Position numbers and translations under genes: made by a program
Source of the DNA: DASQVO01 sp035640715
Lineage (GTDB): Bacteria; Actinomycetota; Actinomycetes; Streptosporangiales; Streptosporangiaceae
Direction of reading: 5' to 3'
Assembly (NCBI GenBank): GCA_035640715.1
Contig: DASQVO010000042.1
Span: 1 to 15,306 of the forward strand
Length of the DNA: 15,306 nucleotides
The notes under the pieces: model-generated
What the model was told of the DNA's origin: nothing
The model's database searches: none
What the model saw: only the letters and a program-made list of their open reading frames with translations
Shown here: positions 1-5,627 of the stretch, piece by piece
Layout of the letters: every line of letters starts with the position of its first letter
Numbering within the stretch: the stretch's first letter is position 1

Positions 1-1
1 C

Positions 2-154
2 CAGAGGTACGCTGACGACCCGTTCCCGTCGGTGTACCCAGATGACTTGCCCGGCCCCGGCTACACCAATGATCCGCAGCCCGGCTCGTTTCCGTACGGG
101 CCGCCGCCCGGCCACCAGATGCGGGAACAGAGAGCGCCCCGCAGGCGTTCCTGA
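2..154 (+). CDS. C-terminal end of an unidentified Pro/Gly/Tyr-rich protein (5' partial)
   Basis: An open frame enters from the left edge and stops with TGA at 152-154. The 50 visible residues are rich in Pro, Gly, Asp and Tyr (for example the segment DLPGPGYTNDPQPG) and end in a basic stretch, PRRRS. This looks like a disordered tail, as found at the ends of many actinobacterial membrane or envelope proteins. Third codon positions in the first 40 codons are strongly G/C, which supports real coding on this strand. The last dozen codons lie inside a 40-nt element that is repeated about 100 nt downstream, so the present stop may reflect a rearranged end. No domain is visible and I assign no function. 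Confidence 0.5.
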   Translation, partial: QRYADDPFPSVYPDDLPGPGYTNDPQPGSFPYGPPPGHQMREQRAPRRRS

Positions 155-262
155 TAGCTGCCTGGAGTCCGGCCGTGCGCCTGCCGCGCGCAGCGCTGGG
201 AAATTCGGGAAAGTTGGGAAATCCGGGAACAGGGAGCGCCCAGGTGGCGTTCTTCATAACAG
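121..262. repeat. Duplicated ~40-nt hairpin element (121-160 and 223-262)
   Basis: By eye, 121-160 and 223-262 match at about 31 of 40 positions in direct orientation. Both copies keep the core GGGAACAG, then GAGCGCC, a 5-nt loop and GGCGTTC, so each can form the same 7-bp stem with one G-T pair while the loop sequence differs. Copy 1 contains the stop codon of the upstream partial gene. Confidence 0.6.
198..234 (+). repeat. 9-nt tandem repeat with five GGG tracts
   Basis: Four units starting GGGAA recur every 9 nt (198, 207, 216, 225), and a fifth GGG lies at 232-234. Unit tails vary (TTC, GTT, TCC). The spacing of GGG runs separated by 4-6 nt would allow a two- or three-tetrad G-quadruplex on the plus strand, but this is only a pattern match. 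The repeat runs directly into copy 2 of the 40-nt element. Confidence 0.6.
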
Positions 263-375
263 CCGGTGCGGCTGAGTGCCCCGGGCCGCATCCAAAAATG
301 CCTTCGCGGAATACCGTTCGGCTGGAGCCGCGTTGTGCCACTCGCCGAGGAGGCGACCTCCGCACCGGCCTTTAA

Positions 376-426
376 GCCAAAGGCCCAGCGTGAGCAAGTT
401 CGCTTGCTCACGCTGGGCCTTTTGGC
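376..426. terminator. Perfect 20-bp stem-loop, bidirectional terminator
   Basis: Positions 379-398 are exactly complementary to 403-422, with a TTCG loop at 399-402. The arm begins AAAGGCCCAGCG, and the stem can extend through GCC/GGC past one bulged T. T tracts follow on both strands (CCTTTT on plus, CCTTT on minus). It sits about midway between the convergent plus-strand gene ending at 154 and the minus-strand gene ending at 644, as expected for a shared terminator. Confidence 0.8.
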
Positions 427-483
427 ATGCTGGCCCGGGGGGACGACCCAGTGTGCCCGGCCAGATGGCCAAAGTGATCTTGT

Positions 484-500
484 AGGGCGCTAAGCGCCCT
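484..500. terminator. Short stem-loop next to a larger hairpin
   Basis: AGGGCGCT is mirrored as AGCGCCCT around a single base, giving a stem of about 6 bp with a 5-nt loop. It lies two bases from the 503-534 hairpin. It may be a part of the 3' end of transcripts from the minus-strand hydrolase gene. No T tract follows. Confidence 0.35.
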
Positions 501-502
501 TC

Positions 503-534
503 GGCGGGCGCCCGCATGGCCGCGGGCGCCCGCC
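503..534. terminator. Perfect 13-bp GC stem-loop
   Basis: GGCGGGCGCCCGC at 503-515 pairs exactly with 522-534 around the loop ATGGCC. It is about 110 nt beyond the stop of the minus-strand hydrolase gene. The arms are themselves near-palindromic, so cruciform or alternative pairing is possible. It is a terminator-like structure without a U tract, which is common in actinobacteria. Confidence 0.45.
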
Positions 535-566
535 GGACGCGAGTTCCTGCTTGCACTACCTCGCAT

Positions 567-589
567 GACAGCCTCCGCGGCGGCTGTCA
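567..589 (-). terminator. 8-bp stem-loop downstream of the hydrolase gene
   Basis: TGACAGCC at 567-574 pairs with GGCTGTCA at 582-589 across a 7-nt GC loop. It is the first hairpin met by transcripts leaving the minus-strand gene that stops at 644, so it is the nearest terminator candidate for it. There is no T tract. Confidence 0.4.
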
Positions 590-643
590 CGAGGACGGCC
601 ACGGCGGGAACGGCGGGGATAAGGCGGCGGCGCGTCCGGCGCG

Positions 644-1501
644 TCATGGCAGTGCCTTTCTGAATGATGAATGGTTAGCCAGTGGATCGGGACCGATCTC
701 GAACGTCCCGCCCGGGCGGGCGAGATGGACGGTGCCTGTGAACGCTTGTGCGGCCTCGTCGCGGCGGGCGAGCAGCCAGCTCGGGTCGGCGGACGGGAAG
801 TGGGTCAGCACGAGGGTCTTCACGCCGGCGGCCTGCGCGGCCCGCGCCGCATCCACCGCGCTGAGATGACCATGTGGGCCGTGATCGGTCGTCGGCAGCG
901 TTGCCTCGGCGAGCAGCAGGTCGGCGTCGGCGGCCAGCGTCAGCAGCGCGGGCGTGACGCCGGTATCGCCGGTGTAGGCGAGACAGCCGGCGGGGGAGGA
1001 GATCCTGATCCCGCAGTTCGGCGAGCTGTGACGCAGCTCGTGCAGGCTGATCCGCATGTCGCCGATGGTGAACCGCGCGCCGGGTGAGTATTCGCGGACG
1101 TCGAAGGCGAGGTCGAAGGTGCGGTCCAGCACCGGCGCGGTGGTGACGGGAAACAGGGAGGCTAGCTGCTGGAGCCGTTCCCTGGAACCGCCGGGCACGT
1201 GCAGGGGCACGGCTTCGATCTCCGCCCAGTCCTGCGGCGCCTCGCCCGCCCGCGGATACCGCACGCTCCGGCTCAGCAGTGACTTGCCCAGGGGCAGCAG
1301 GTCGTAACAATGGTCGAGATGCAGGTGGCTCACGATCACCGCGCTGAGCTGATCGGGCGTCGTCACGCTGCCGAGGGCGGTGGCAACGCCGGGACCGCAG
1401 TCCAGCAGGACCGTCGCTGCGTCAGTGGCGACGAGATAGCCGGAGCTCGCCTGCCCGTCTGCGGGCATTCCCGACCGGCAGCCCAAGATCGTGATTCGCA
1501 T
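644..1501 (-). CDS. Metallo-beta-lactamase-fold hydrolase (RNase Z/phosphodiesterase-like)
   Basis: A 285-residue cytoplasmic protein of the metallo-beta-lactamase superfamily. The N-terminal MRITILGCRSGMP strand-turn is typical of RNase Z and arylsulfatase-like members. The metal-binding motif HLHLDH is at residues 59-64 (H59, H61, D63, H64), and later ligands are probably H158 (in ELRHSSPNCGIRI), D179 (TGDT) and H234 (LTHF). All expected two-metal ligands are therefore present and it should be active. The long RNase Z exosite arm is not evident, so a tRNA 3'-end role is less likely than small-molecule or nucleotide ester hydrolysis; the substrate is unknown. ATG at 1501 is preceded by GGAAG at 1511-1515, 9 nt upstream. 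It lies 69 bp downstream of the LysR gene on the same strand and may be co-transcribed with it. Confidence 0.85.
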   Translation of the reverse strand: MRITILGCRSGMPADGQASSGYLVATDAATVLLDCGPGVATALGSVTTPDQLSAVIVSHLHLDHCYDLLPLGKSLLSRSVRYPRAGEAPQDWAEIEAVPLHVPGGSRERLQQLASLFPVTTAPVLDRTFDLAFDVREYSPGARFTIGDMRISLHELRHSSPNCGIRISSPAGCLAYTGDTGVTPALLTLAADADLLLAEATLPTTDHGPHGHLSAVDAARAAQAAGVKTLVLTHFPSADPSWLLARRDEAAQAFTGTVHLARPGGTFEIGPDPLANHSSFRKALP

Positions 1502-1553
1502 GCTTCAAAGCTTCCGGGCCACGGCAGAGGCGGGCAACGGCGTTCTGCCAATG

Positions 1554-1567
1554 GCGGCGATTGCCGC
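1554..1567 (-). terminator. Small hairpin just past the LysR stop
   Basis: GCGGC and GCCGC flank a GATT loop, starting 3 nt after the LysR stop codon. A 6-bp inverted repeat (GGCAGA at 1523-1528, TCTGCC at 1544-1549) follows within the same 69-bp gap. They could weakly separate LysR from the downstream hydrolase gene, but no T tract is present and readthrough is plausible. Confidence 0.25.
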
Positions 1568-1570
1568 TGC

Positions 1571-2467
1571 CTATCGCGCGTACTCCGTACGTGCTTCTTC
1601 CATAGCGTCGAGGAACAGCGGCACCGCGGGATTGGGATCCTGCTCACGCCAGGTCGCGTACACGGTCACCTCGGGTACCGGATCGACGAACGACAGCGTC
1701 GAAAGCCCGACCATGTTGACCGACTCCGCACGTACCGAGGACGCGAAGATCACGATCTCCTGGCTCGCCACCATGACGACGGCGGCATCACCATCGTCGA
1801 AAACTTCAGCCGTGCTGAAATCAATCCCGTTGAGCCGCGCGGCGGTCGTGACCGCGTCGAAGATCGCCGGGCTGGTCGACTGGCTGGGCAGCAGGCAGCG
1901 GTAACTGGCCAGATCGGGCCAGCGGACCCGCTCGCCGGTCGCAAGCGGATGGTCACTTGAGCAGACGCCAACGACAGGCAGTGTGAGGATCGGACGCTGG
2001 CACATGCCTTTCTCGTCGTAGGTGCCGTAAATGAAGGCGATGTCGAGCCTTCCGCTGCGCAATTCGGTGATCTGCCCGCACGTGTGCCGTTGCAGCAACG
2101 AGGTGCGCACCTGCGGATACCGCTCCCGCAGCAGGGACAGCGTCGGTACGAGAACGCGCTGGCCCGCCGGGAAATTGAACCCGATGCGCAGGTGCCCGCT
2201 CGCCGCCGGGTCAGCCCGCCGGGCCGCCTCGACGGCACGATCCAGCTGCCCGAGCAGCGGCCGGGCTTCGCGACGGAACGCTTCCCCCGCGGGGGTGAGC
2301 CGCACGCTGTGCGAGGTCCGGGCCACGAGTTGCACGCCGACGCGTCGTTCCAGCTGCTGCAGCTGCTGACTCAGCGATGGCTGCGAGATGTGCAGCCGTG
2401 CCGCCGACCGGCCGAAGTGCAGCTCCTCGGCGAGAACGAGAAAAGAGGCGATGTGTCGTAGCTCCAT
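1571..2467 (-). CDS. LysR-family transcriptional regulator
   Basis: A 298-residue LysR-type regulator. From the chosen start MELRHIASF, residues 1-60 form the winged helix-turn-helix, with the recognition region around SAARLHISQPSLSQQLQQLE (21-40) and the wing ending in VRLTPAGEAF. The rest is the periplasmic-binding-like effector domain (about 90-298). ATG at 2467 is chosen because LysR proteins begin almost directly at this helix; the open frame continues upstream to 2575, but those 36 residues do not look like the family. A weak CGGA motif lies 6-7 nt upstream. LysR regulators usually control a divergent neighbour, yet the divergent side is 700 bp without a clear gene before the LCP gene. 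The hydrolase gene downstream is the other candidate target. Effector unknown. Confidence 0.88.
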   Translation of the reverse strand: MELRHIASFLVLAEELHFGRSAARLHISQPSLSQQLQQLERRVGVQLVARTSHSVRLTPAGEAFRREARPLLGQLDRAVEAARRADPAASGHLRIGFNFPAGQRVLVPTLSLLRERYPQVRTSLLQRHTCGQITELRSGRLDIAFIYGTYDEKGMCQRPILTLPVVGVCSSDHPLATGERVRWPDLASYRCLLPSQSTSPAIFDAVTTAARLNGIDFSTAEVFDDGDAAVVMVASQEIVIFASSVRAESVNMVGLSTLSFVDPVPEVTVYATWREQDPNPAVPLFLDAMEEARTEYAR

Positions 2468-2602
2468 CGGCATTCCGTCGCATCCGTGCCGCCACCGGCC
2501 ATGGTCCGCGCTGATCATGCTGCCTCCCTGAACAGGACGTGACATACAGACGTACATCCGAGGACGGACAGCCACGCCACCCAGCTCCGAGCCGGTTGGA
2601 AG

Positions 2603-2616
2603 CAGTTACCTAACTG
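2603..2616. promoter_or_regulatory. Perfect palindrome, candidate operator upstream of LysR
   Basis: CAGTTA-CC-TAACTG is a perfect 6+6 inverted repeat. It sits inside a looser one (AGCCGGTT at 2590-2597 against AACTGGCT at 2612-2619, one mismatch). It is about 135 bp upstream of the LysR start codon. Dyads of this size in the upstream region are usual binding sites for LysR-type proteins, so autoregulation is the simplest reading; this is an inference from position. Confidence 0.4.
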
Positions 2617-2964
2617 GCTGGTCATTGCTGGCCATTCCGGGACAGGTTGCCAGGGGTGGATCAAGGGTGGTGCCGGTGGCGTTCGCCACAAAGGTGCTGG
2701 TCCCGGAAGCGGGGCATGGTCAAGGGAGCGGCGTGGGTAATCGCGGGGGCAGGCAGTAGCCAGGGTGCTCAGCGGCCGGCGGGCGTGCTGAAGCACGCGC
2801 CGTGCCGCTCGCTGTCCGGTACCGCCCGCCCGGCAACGTTCCAGGCACCTTACAGCGAGCCGGGTGTGGCCCTGCGGGCCCGTGGGCCCGTGCGGCAAGG
2901 GTGTGCGTCAATAATGTAGGGTCTCGGAGTTTTGGCTGGTAGCGCGCTTGCAACGGTTACGACA

Positions 2965-2979
2965 GTCACAACCAGACAC
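2965..2979 (+). repeat. 15-nt motif, copy 1 (before the LCP gene)
   Basis: GTCACAACCAGACAC occurs here and again, identically and in the same orientation, at 4997-5011 just past the LCP gene. Similarity extends upstream (CAAC at 2951-2954 and at 4992-4995), with about 10 extra bases in this copy. In this copy it also forms the right half of an imperfect dyad, GGTTACGAC-A-GTCACAACC. Confidence 0.5.
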
Positions 2980-3116
2980 AAAAGCGCTGGCCAGAGCTGT
3001 AAACACTCAGATTGAGCCGATTGCGTCGTCGCCCTGCGGCGCGATGGGGAGGCGCGGTACGCGAGGCGCTGCCGCGCGACGGACATGAGTAAACGGGCAT
3101 ATTGGACGTATCCCGC

Positions 3117-3153
3117 CAGTAATCTTTTGGGACAGTCGAAACTGGGATTACTG
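3117..3153 (+). promoter_or_regulatory. Leader hairpin ahead of the LCP start codon
   Basis: CAGTAATC at 3117-3124 pairs with GATTACTG at 3146-3153. Nested inside, CAGT and ACTG (3133-3136, 3141-3144) close a CGAA tetraloop. The structure ends 3 nt before the GGGGG ribosome-binding stretch (3156-3160) of the chosen start at 3166. It could therefore modulate translation or mark the 5' end of the mRNA. Confidence 0.4.
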
Positions 3154-3165
3154 CGGGGGGCACGG

Positions 3166-4392
3166 ATGCTGGGCGTTAAGGCGCTGGCGCGGAATGCCCT
3201 GTACGGGCTGGGATGCATTGCCGCCGCGGTCGTCCTGGTCGTGAGCGGTGTGGCGCACTACGGGGCCAAAGCGGTCAATGGCCTCGGCACGTCCCCTAAT
3301 CTGTCCGGCGGGCCCTCCACAGGCCCGATGAACATTCTGATCATGGGCCTGGAGTCGCGGACCTACTGGGACGGGACATCGGTTGACCACCACCTCGCGA
3401 CTATCTTGCACATTGGGACGGCCGCCGACGGCAACGGCGGGAATGCGGCCAACACGCTGATCCTGCTGCACATCTTTGCCGGCGGACGGAAGGTGGTGGG
3501 CTTCTCCATCCCCAGGGACGCCTACGTGCCGATGGCCGGGACGATGGGCTTCGGCACCAGCCCGAGCAAGATCGACAACGCCTACGGCTATGCCATGGCG
3601 CAGGAGATGAGCAAAGACCTGACGTCGCACCCGAACTGGTCCTCCGCGCAGCGCAGCCTGGATGGCAATTACGCTGGTCAGAAGGCAGAGATCCAGACCG
3701 TCGAGGCCCTGACCGGGGTCACGATCAACAAGTTCGTCGAACTCAACCTGGTCGGCTATTACAACATGGCACAGGTGTTCGGCGGCATCGAGGCGTGCGT
3801 CTTCCCGTGGCCGGGCGGCAATACGCCGAGCGGATACCTCGCGAAGGACGCGAACCTTAGCGACCCCGTCGTGGGAGGCACCACTGGCGGGTACGGGTCG
3901 GGGTCCGAGGTGGTCCCGGGCATCCAGCACCTGTCGCCGGAGCAGGCCCTGGCCTTCGTCCGCAACCGGCATACCGTCCCGGGCGGCGACGCCGGCCGCA
4001 CCTACCGCCAGCAGGCCGTGATCGACTACGTGCTGAACGACCTGAAGACCGGCGGCGTCCTGTCCGACGTCAGCAAGCTGAGCTCGCTGCTGAGCAGCGC
4101 CAAGGAGTACGTGCAGTTGCCCCAGAACTGGAACCTGGTCCAGTTCGCCGGCGAGATCAGCGGCCTGACCCCGTCGCATGTCACTCTCACTACGCTCCCC
4201 ACTACAGGGTCGGAGACCGCCCCCCCACGGCGTCGGAGCAGTGTCCACGGTCGACATCCCCGCGATCCAGCGGATCGTGCAGCAGGCATTCTCGGCCCCG
4301 CCGGAGGCCGGCATCACCAAGCCGACCGGTTCCGCCAAGGGCAGCACCTCCGCCAAGAGCGGCACCTCGTCCGCGGCGAAGGCGCCCGCTAA
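3166..4392 (+). CDS. LCP-family (LytR-CpsA-Psr) protein, catalytic part, frameshifted at its end
   Basis: LCP enzymes are membrane-anchored proteins that attach glycopolymers to peptidoglycan from lipid-linked precursors. Residues 11-30 form one membrane helix, followed by a short linker and the LCP domain: MNILIMGLESR (55-65), FSIPRDAYV (113-121), KIDNAYGYA (135-143), and RNRHTVPGGDAGRTYRQQ (266-283). Position 96, where many relatives have Asp before TL/TM, is Asn (AANTLILLHI). I choose ATG 3166 over ATG 3085 because it has GGGGG 5 nt upstream, and the intervening codons show about half G/C third positions against a strong G/C bias in the body. After ETA (residue 352) the frame becomes basic nonsense and stops at 4392, while the matching C-terminal domain continues in the next frame. 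One C too many in a C7 run explains this. Confidence 0.85.
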   Translation: MLGVKALARNALYGLGCIAAAVVLVVSGVAHYGAKAVNGLGTSPNLSGGPSTGPMNILIMGLESRTYWDGTSVDHHLATILHIGTAADGNGGNAANTLILLHIFAGGRKVVGFSIPRDAYVPMAGTMGFGTSPSKIDNAYGYAMAQEMSKDLTSHPNWSSAQRSLDGNYAGQKAEIQTVEALTGVTINKFVELNLVGYYNMAQVFGGIEACVFPWPGGNTPSGYLAKDANLSDPVVGGTTGGYGSGSEVVPGIQHLSPEQALAFVRNRHTVPGGDAGRTYRQQAVIDYVLNDLKTGGVLSDVSKLSSLLSSAKEYVQLPQNWNLVQFAGEISGLTPSHVTLTTLPTTGSETAPPRRRSSVHGRHPRDPADRAAGILGPAGGRHHQADRFRQGQHLRQERHLVRGEGAR

Positions 4393-4912
4393 GCCGGCCC
4401 CGACGGCGCTGCCCGCGGCCAAGGTCACCGTGGACGTGATCAACAACGGTGCCCCGGCCGGCACGGCGCATAACGTGCTGACGGCCCTCGCGGCCAAGGG
4501 GTACACAGCCGGCACCGCCGGGAACCCGCCGGCCGGCACCCCCGCCCAGTCGCTGACCACGGTCAGCTACGGGGCCGACGCGGCGGTCAACGCGGCGGCC
4601 ATCGCGAAGTACTTCGGTCCCGGCATCGCCGTGACTGCCAGCAGTTCCCTGACGGCCGACCGCGTGCTGGTCACCCTGGGCGTAGAGACCCAGTCGGTGC
4701 CCGCGTCCCTCGTCGGCCCCGCCCTCACACCAAGCCCGGCCACGTCGCAGTCCTCCGCCAGCGGCTCAGCCAGCGGTGGCTCGACCAGCAGTGGCGCCGC
4801 GAGTAGCCGCTCAGCGAGCAGCACCTCAGGCGTTGCTCCCGCCCTGACGCCGCAGGAGAAGCAGTGGGCAGCGGAGGCGAAGGCCAAGTACGGCATCCCC
4901 TGCGTCTACTGA
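4178..4912 (+). CDS. LytR_C-domain part of the same LCP gene, displaced by one base
   Basis: This frame continues the LCP protein after the C7 run. The meaningful sequence begins near 4235 (AVSTVDIPAIQRIVQQAF). It runs through an Ala/Ser/Lys linker to a LytR_C-type domain (VDVINNGAPAGTAHNVLTAL, then GYTAG, about 4432-4680), and ends in a Ser-rich segment and the motif LTPQEKQWAAEAKAKYGIPCVY. The ATG at 4178 is only the first start in the frame; its first 20 residues overlap the upstream frame and look spurious, so the real N-terminus is probably the upstream gene. A single-base correction gives one 581-residue membrane-anchored protein from 3166 to 4912. Alone, this part would have no signal or membrane segment and no activity. 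Confidence 0.7.
   Translation: MSLSLRSPLQGRRPPPHGVGAVSTVDIPAIQRIVQQAFSAPPEAGITKPTGSAKGSTSAKSGTSSAAKAPAKPAPTALPAAKVTVDVINNGAPAGTAHNVLTALAAKGYTAGTAGNPPAGTPAQSLTTVSYGADAAVNAAAIAKYFGPGIAVTASSSLTADRVLVTLGVETQSVPASLVGPALTPSPATSQSSASGSASGGSTSSGAASSRSASSTSGVAPALTPQEKQWAAEAKAKYGIPCVY
4220..4226 (+). other. C7 homopolymer at the LCP frameshift
   Basis: The upstream LCP frame reads ACC-GCC-CCC-CCA and then loses sense. Removing one C gives ACC-GCC-CCC-CAC-GGC-GTC, which joins TTGSETAP to HGVGAVSTVDIP without a gap. The disruption therefore maps to this run: a one-base insertion, a slip-prone phase-variable site, or a sequencing error. Confidence 0.75.
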
Positions 4913-4996
4913 GTAACCCTAGTCGGGTGGCCCGGGGGAATCGCACTCTTGCGCTGCGCGAGGCCAGCAGCCAGCAGTGAGCCATCTGACGCAACC

Positions 4997-5011
4997 GTCA
5001 CAACCAGACAC
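4997..5011 (+). repeat. 15-nt motif, copy 2 (after the LCP gene)
   Basis: Identical to 2965-2979 in the same orientation, in the 118-bp gap between the convergent LCP and kinase-remnant genes. Here it is preceded directly by GCAACC, giving two CAACC blocks nine bases apart. Confidence 0.5.
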
Positions 5012-5030
5012 CAGCCGTATGACCAGCCGC

Positions 5031-5492
5031 TCAGCGAAGATGATCTTCGTCCCCTACAAAACTGACGCGCACCCTGCGGGCGGGGGCGTGGCTGGTGGCG
5101 GGTGTGCGGGCGGGGGTGCGGGTGGCCGGGTGGGTGGCGGCGGGGCGGGTGGCTGACGTCGCGGTCCGGGCACTGCCCGGCGTGCCGGCCAGCAGCACCG
5201 CGGTCAGGGTGGCCAGCGCCGCGGCGAGCGCCAGGGCAAGTACGGTCTCCGACGGCCGCGGCCGCCACTTCCGGCGTGGCGTTCCCGGGACGTTGCCGGT
5301 CGGGGCGGGCAGCACGGCGGGATCAGCCGCGTACTGAGGGCTGAGCACCTTGACCGCCACTTCGCGGCCCAGCACCTCATCGCGGGCCCGCCACACTGCG
5401 GCCATGCCGCCGGTGCCCAGGACCTCCCGCAGTGAGTACCGGCCGCCCAGGATCCGGGTGCCTGTCACTGCCATGGCTCGCTCATCCGGCAT
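5031..5492 (-). pseudogene. Internally deleted PknB-like Ser/Thr kinase (N-lobe plus membrane helix)
   Basis: Residues 17-55 match the start of an actinobacterial Hanks-type kinase: GRYSLREVLGTGGMAAVW with the glycine-rich loop (25-33) and AVKVL with the ATP-anchoring lysine K48. The frame then passes directly to PAPTGNVPGTPRRKWRPRP (62-80), a membrane helix (about 83-103) and an external Thr/Pro/Ala-rich tail. The alpha-C glutamate, HRD, DFG and APE motifs are all missing, so roughly the whole C-lobe is gone although the frame stays open for 153 residues. A catalytic kinase is excluded. I read it as an in-frame deletion remnant; a retained membrane decoy or ATP-binding fragment is possible. 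The ATG at 5492 has GGAG immediately before it, too close for a good site; ATG 5474 or the GTG at 5468 are alternatives. Confidence 0.6.
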
Positions 5493-5544
5493 CTCCGGCC
5501 TGTCCCCGCTTTTGTCCCACTGCCTGCTCAGGCTGACAGCTAAC

Positions 5545-5574
5545 CATCACGGCCGTGGGCACGCGGCCGTGATG
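5545..5574 (-). terminator. Perfect 11-bp stem-loop after the MscS gene
   Basis: CATCACGGCCG at 5545-5555 pairs exactly with 5564-5574, leaving an 8-nt loop. It lies about 55 nt beyond the MscS stop on the minus strand and before the kinase remnant on the same strand, so it probably ends MscS transcripts. No T tract. Confidence 0.55.
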
Positions 5575-5627
5575 ACGATCATTGATCTTGCTGATCACGA
5601 AGCGTTGCAGAGTCCATGGGGCCGCGC

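Larger units (their letters stand above)
155..643. other. Gene-poor, hairpin- and repeat-rich intergenic stretch
   Basis: No convincing gene is visible between the partial plus-strand gene and the convergent hydrolase gene. The stretch holds the second copy of a 40-nt hairpin element, a 9-nt GGGAAA-type tandem repeat, a perfect 20-bp terminator stem, and three further hairpins (484-500, 503-534, 567-589). One short minus-strand frame (408-647) overlaps the hydrolase stop by ATGA; it is discussed as a finding, not called. Confidence 0.6.
2468..3165. other. Long gene-free region between divergent LysR and LCP genes
   Basis: Open frames here have poor composition and no recognisable domain. The stretch holds a perfect palindrome (2603-2616), a 10-nt imperfect direct repeat (2618-2627, 2628-2637), small hairpins (2676-2689 and 2783-2798), a 15-nt motif repeated beyond the LCP gene (2965-2979), and the hairpin before the LCP start (3117-3153). 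It must contain promoters for both divergent genes, but I could not identify a convincing -35/-10 pair. Confidence 0.55.

Noticed and set aside
198..234. CRISPR-like spacing of repeats
   Set aside because: The units are 9 nt with no unique spacers; there is no leader and no cas gene.
280..375. Possible tRNA-like segment (GTTCGGC and a nearby G/C arm)
   Set aside because: No acceptor stem, no anticodon arm and no TTCRA T-loop could be placed.
1571..2575. Longer LysR start at 2575
   Set aside because: The extra 36 residues do not fit the family, which starts at MELRHI-type sequence; 2467 is used instead.
2515..2919. Overlapping open frames on both strands in the LysR-LCP gap
   Set aside because: Trp/Cys/Arg/Pro-rich translations with no helix or domain pattern, no ribosome-binding site, and no third-position bias.
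3148..4560. Long (470-codon) minus-strand open frame opposite the LCP gene
   Set aside because: Antisense shadow of a G/C-biased gene: it has no domain, Gly/Ala/Arg/Val-rich filler, and runs unchanged across the LCP frameshift.
2965..5011. Insertion sequence or transposon bounded by the 15-nt repeats
   Set aside because: The repeats are direct, there are no terminal inverted repeats or transposase, and the enclosed gene is a normal envelope gene with host-like base composition.
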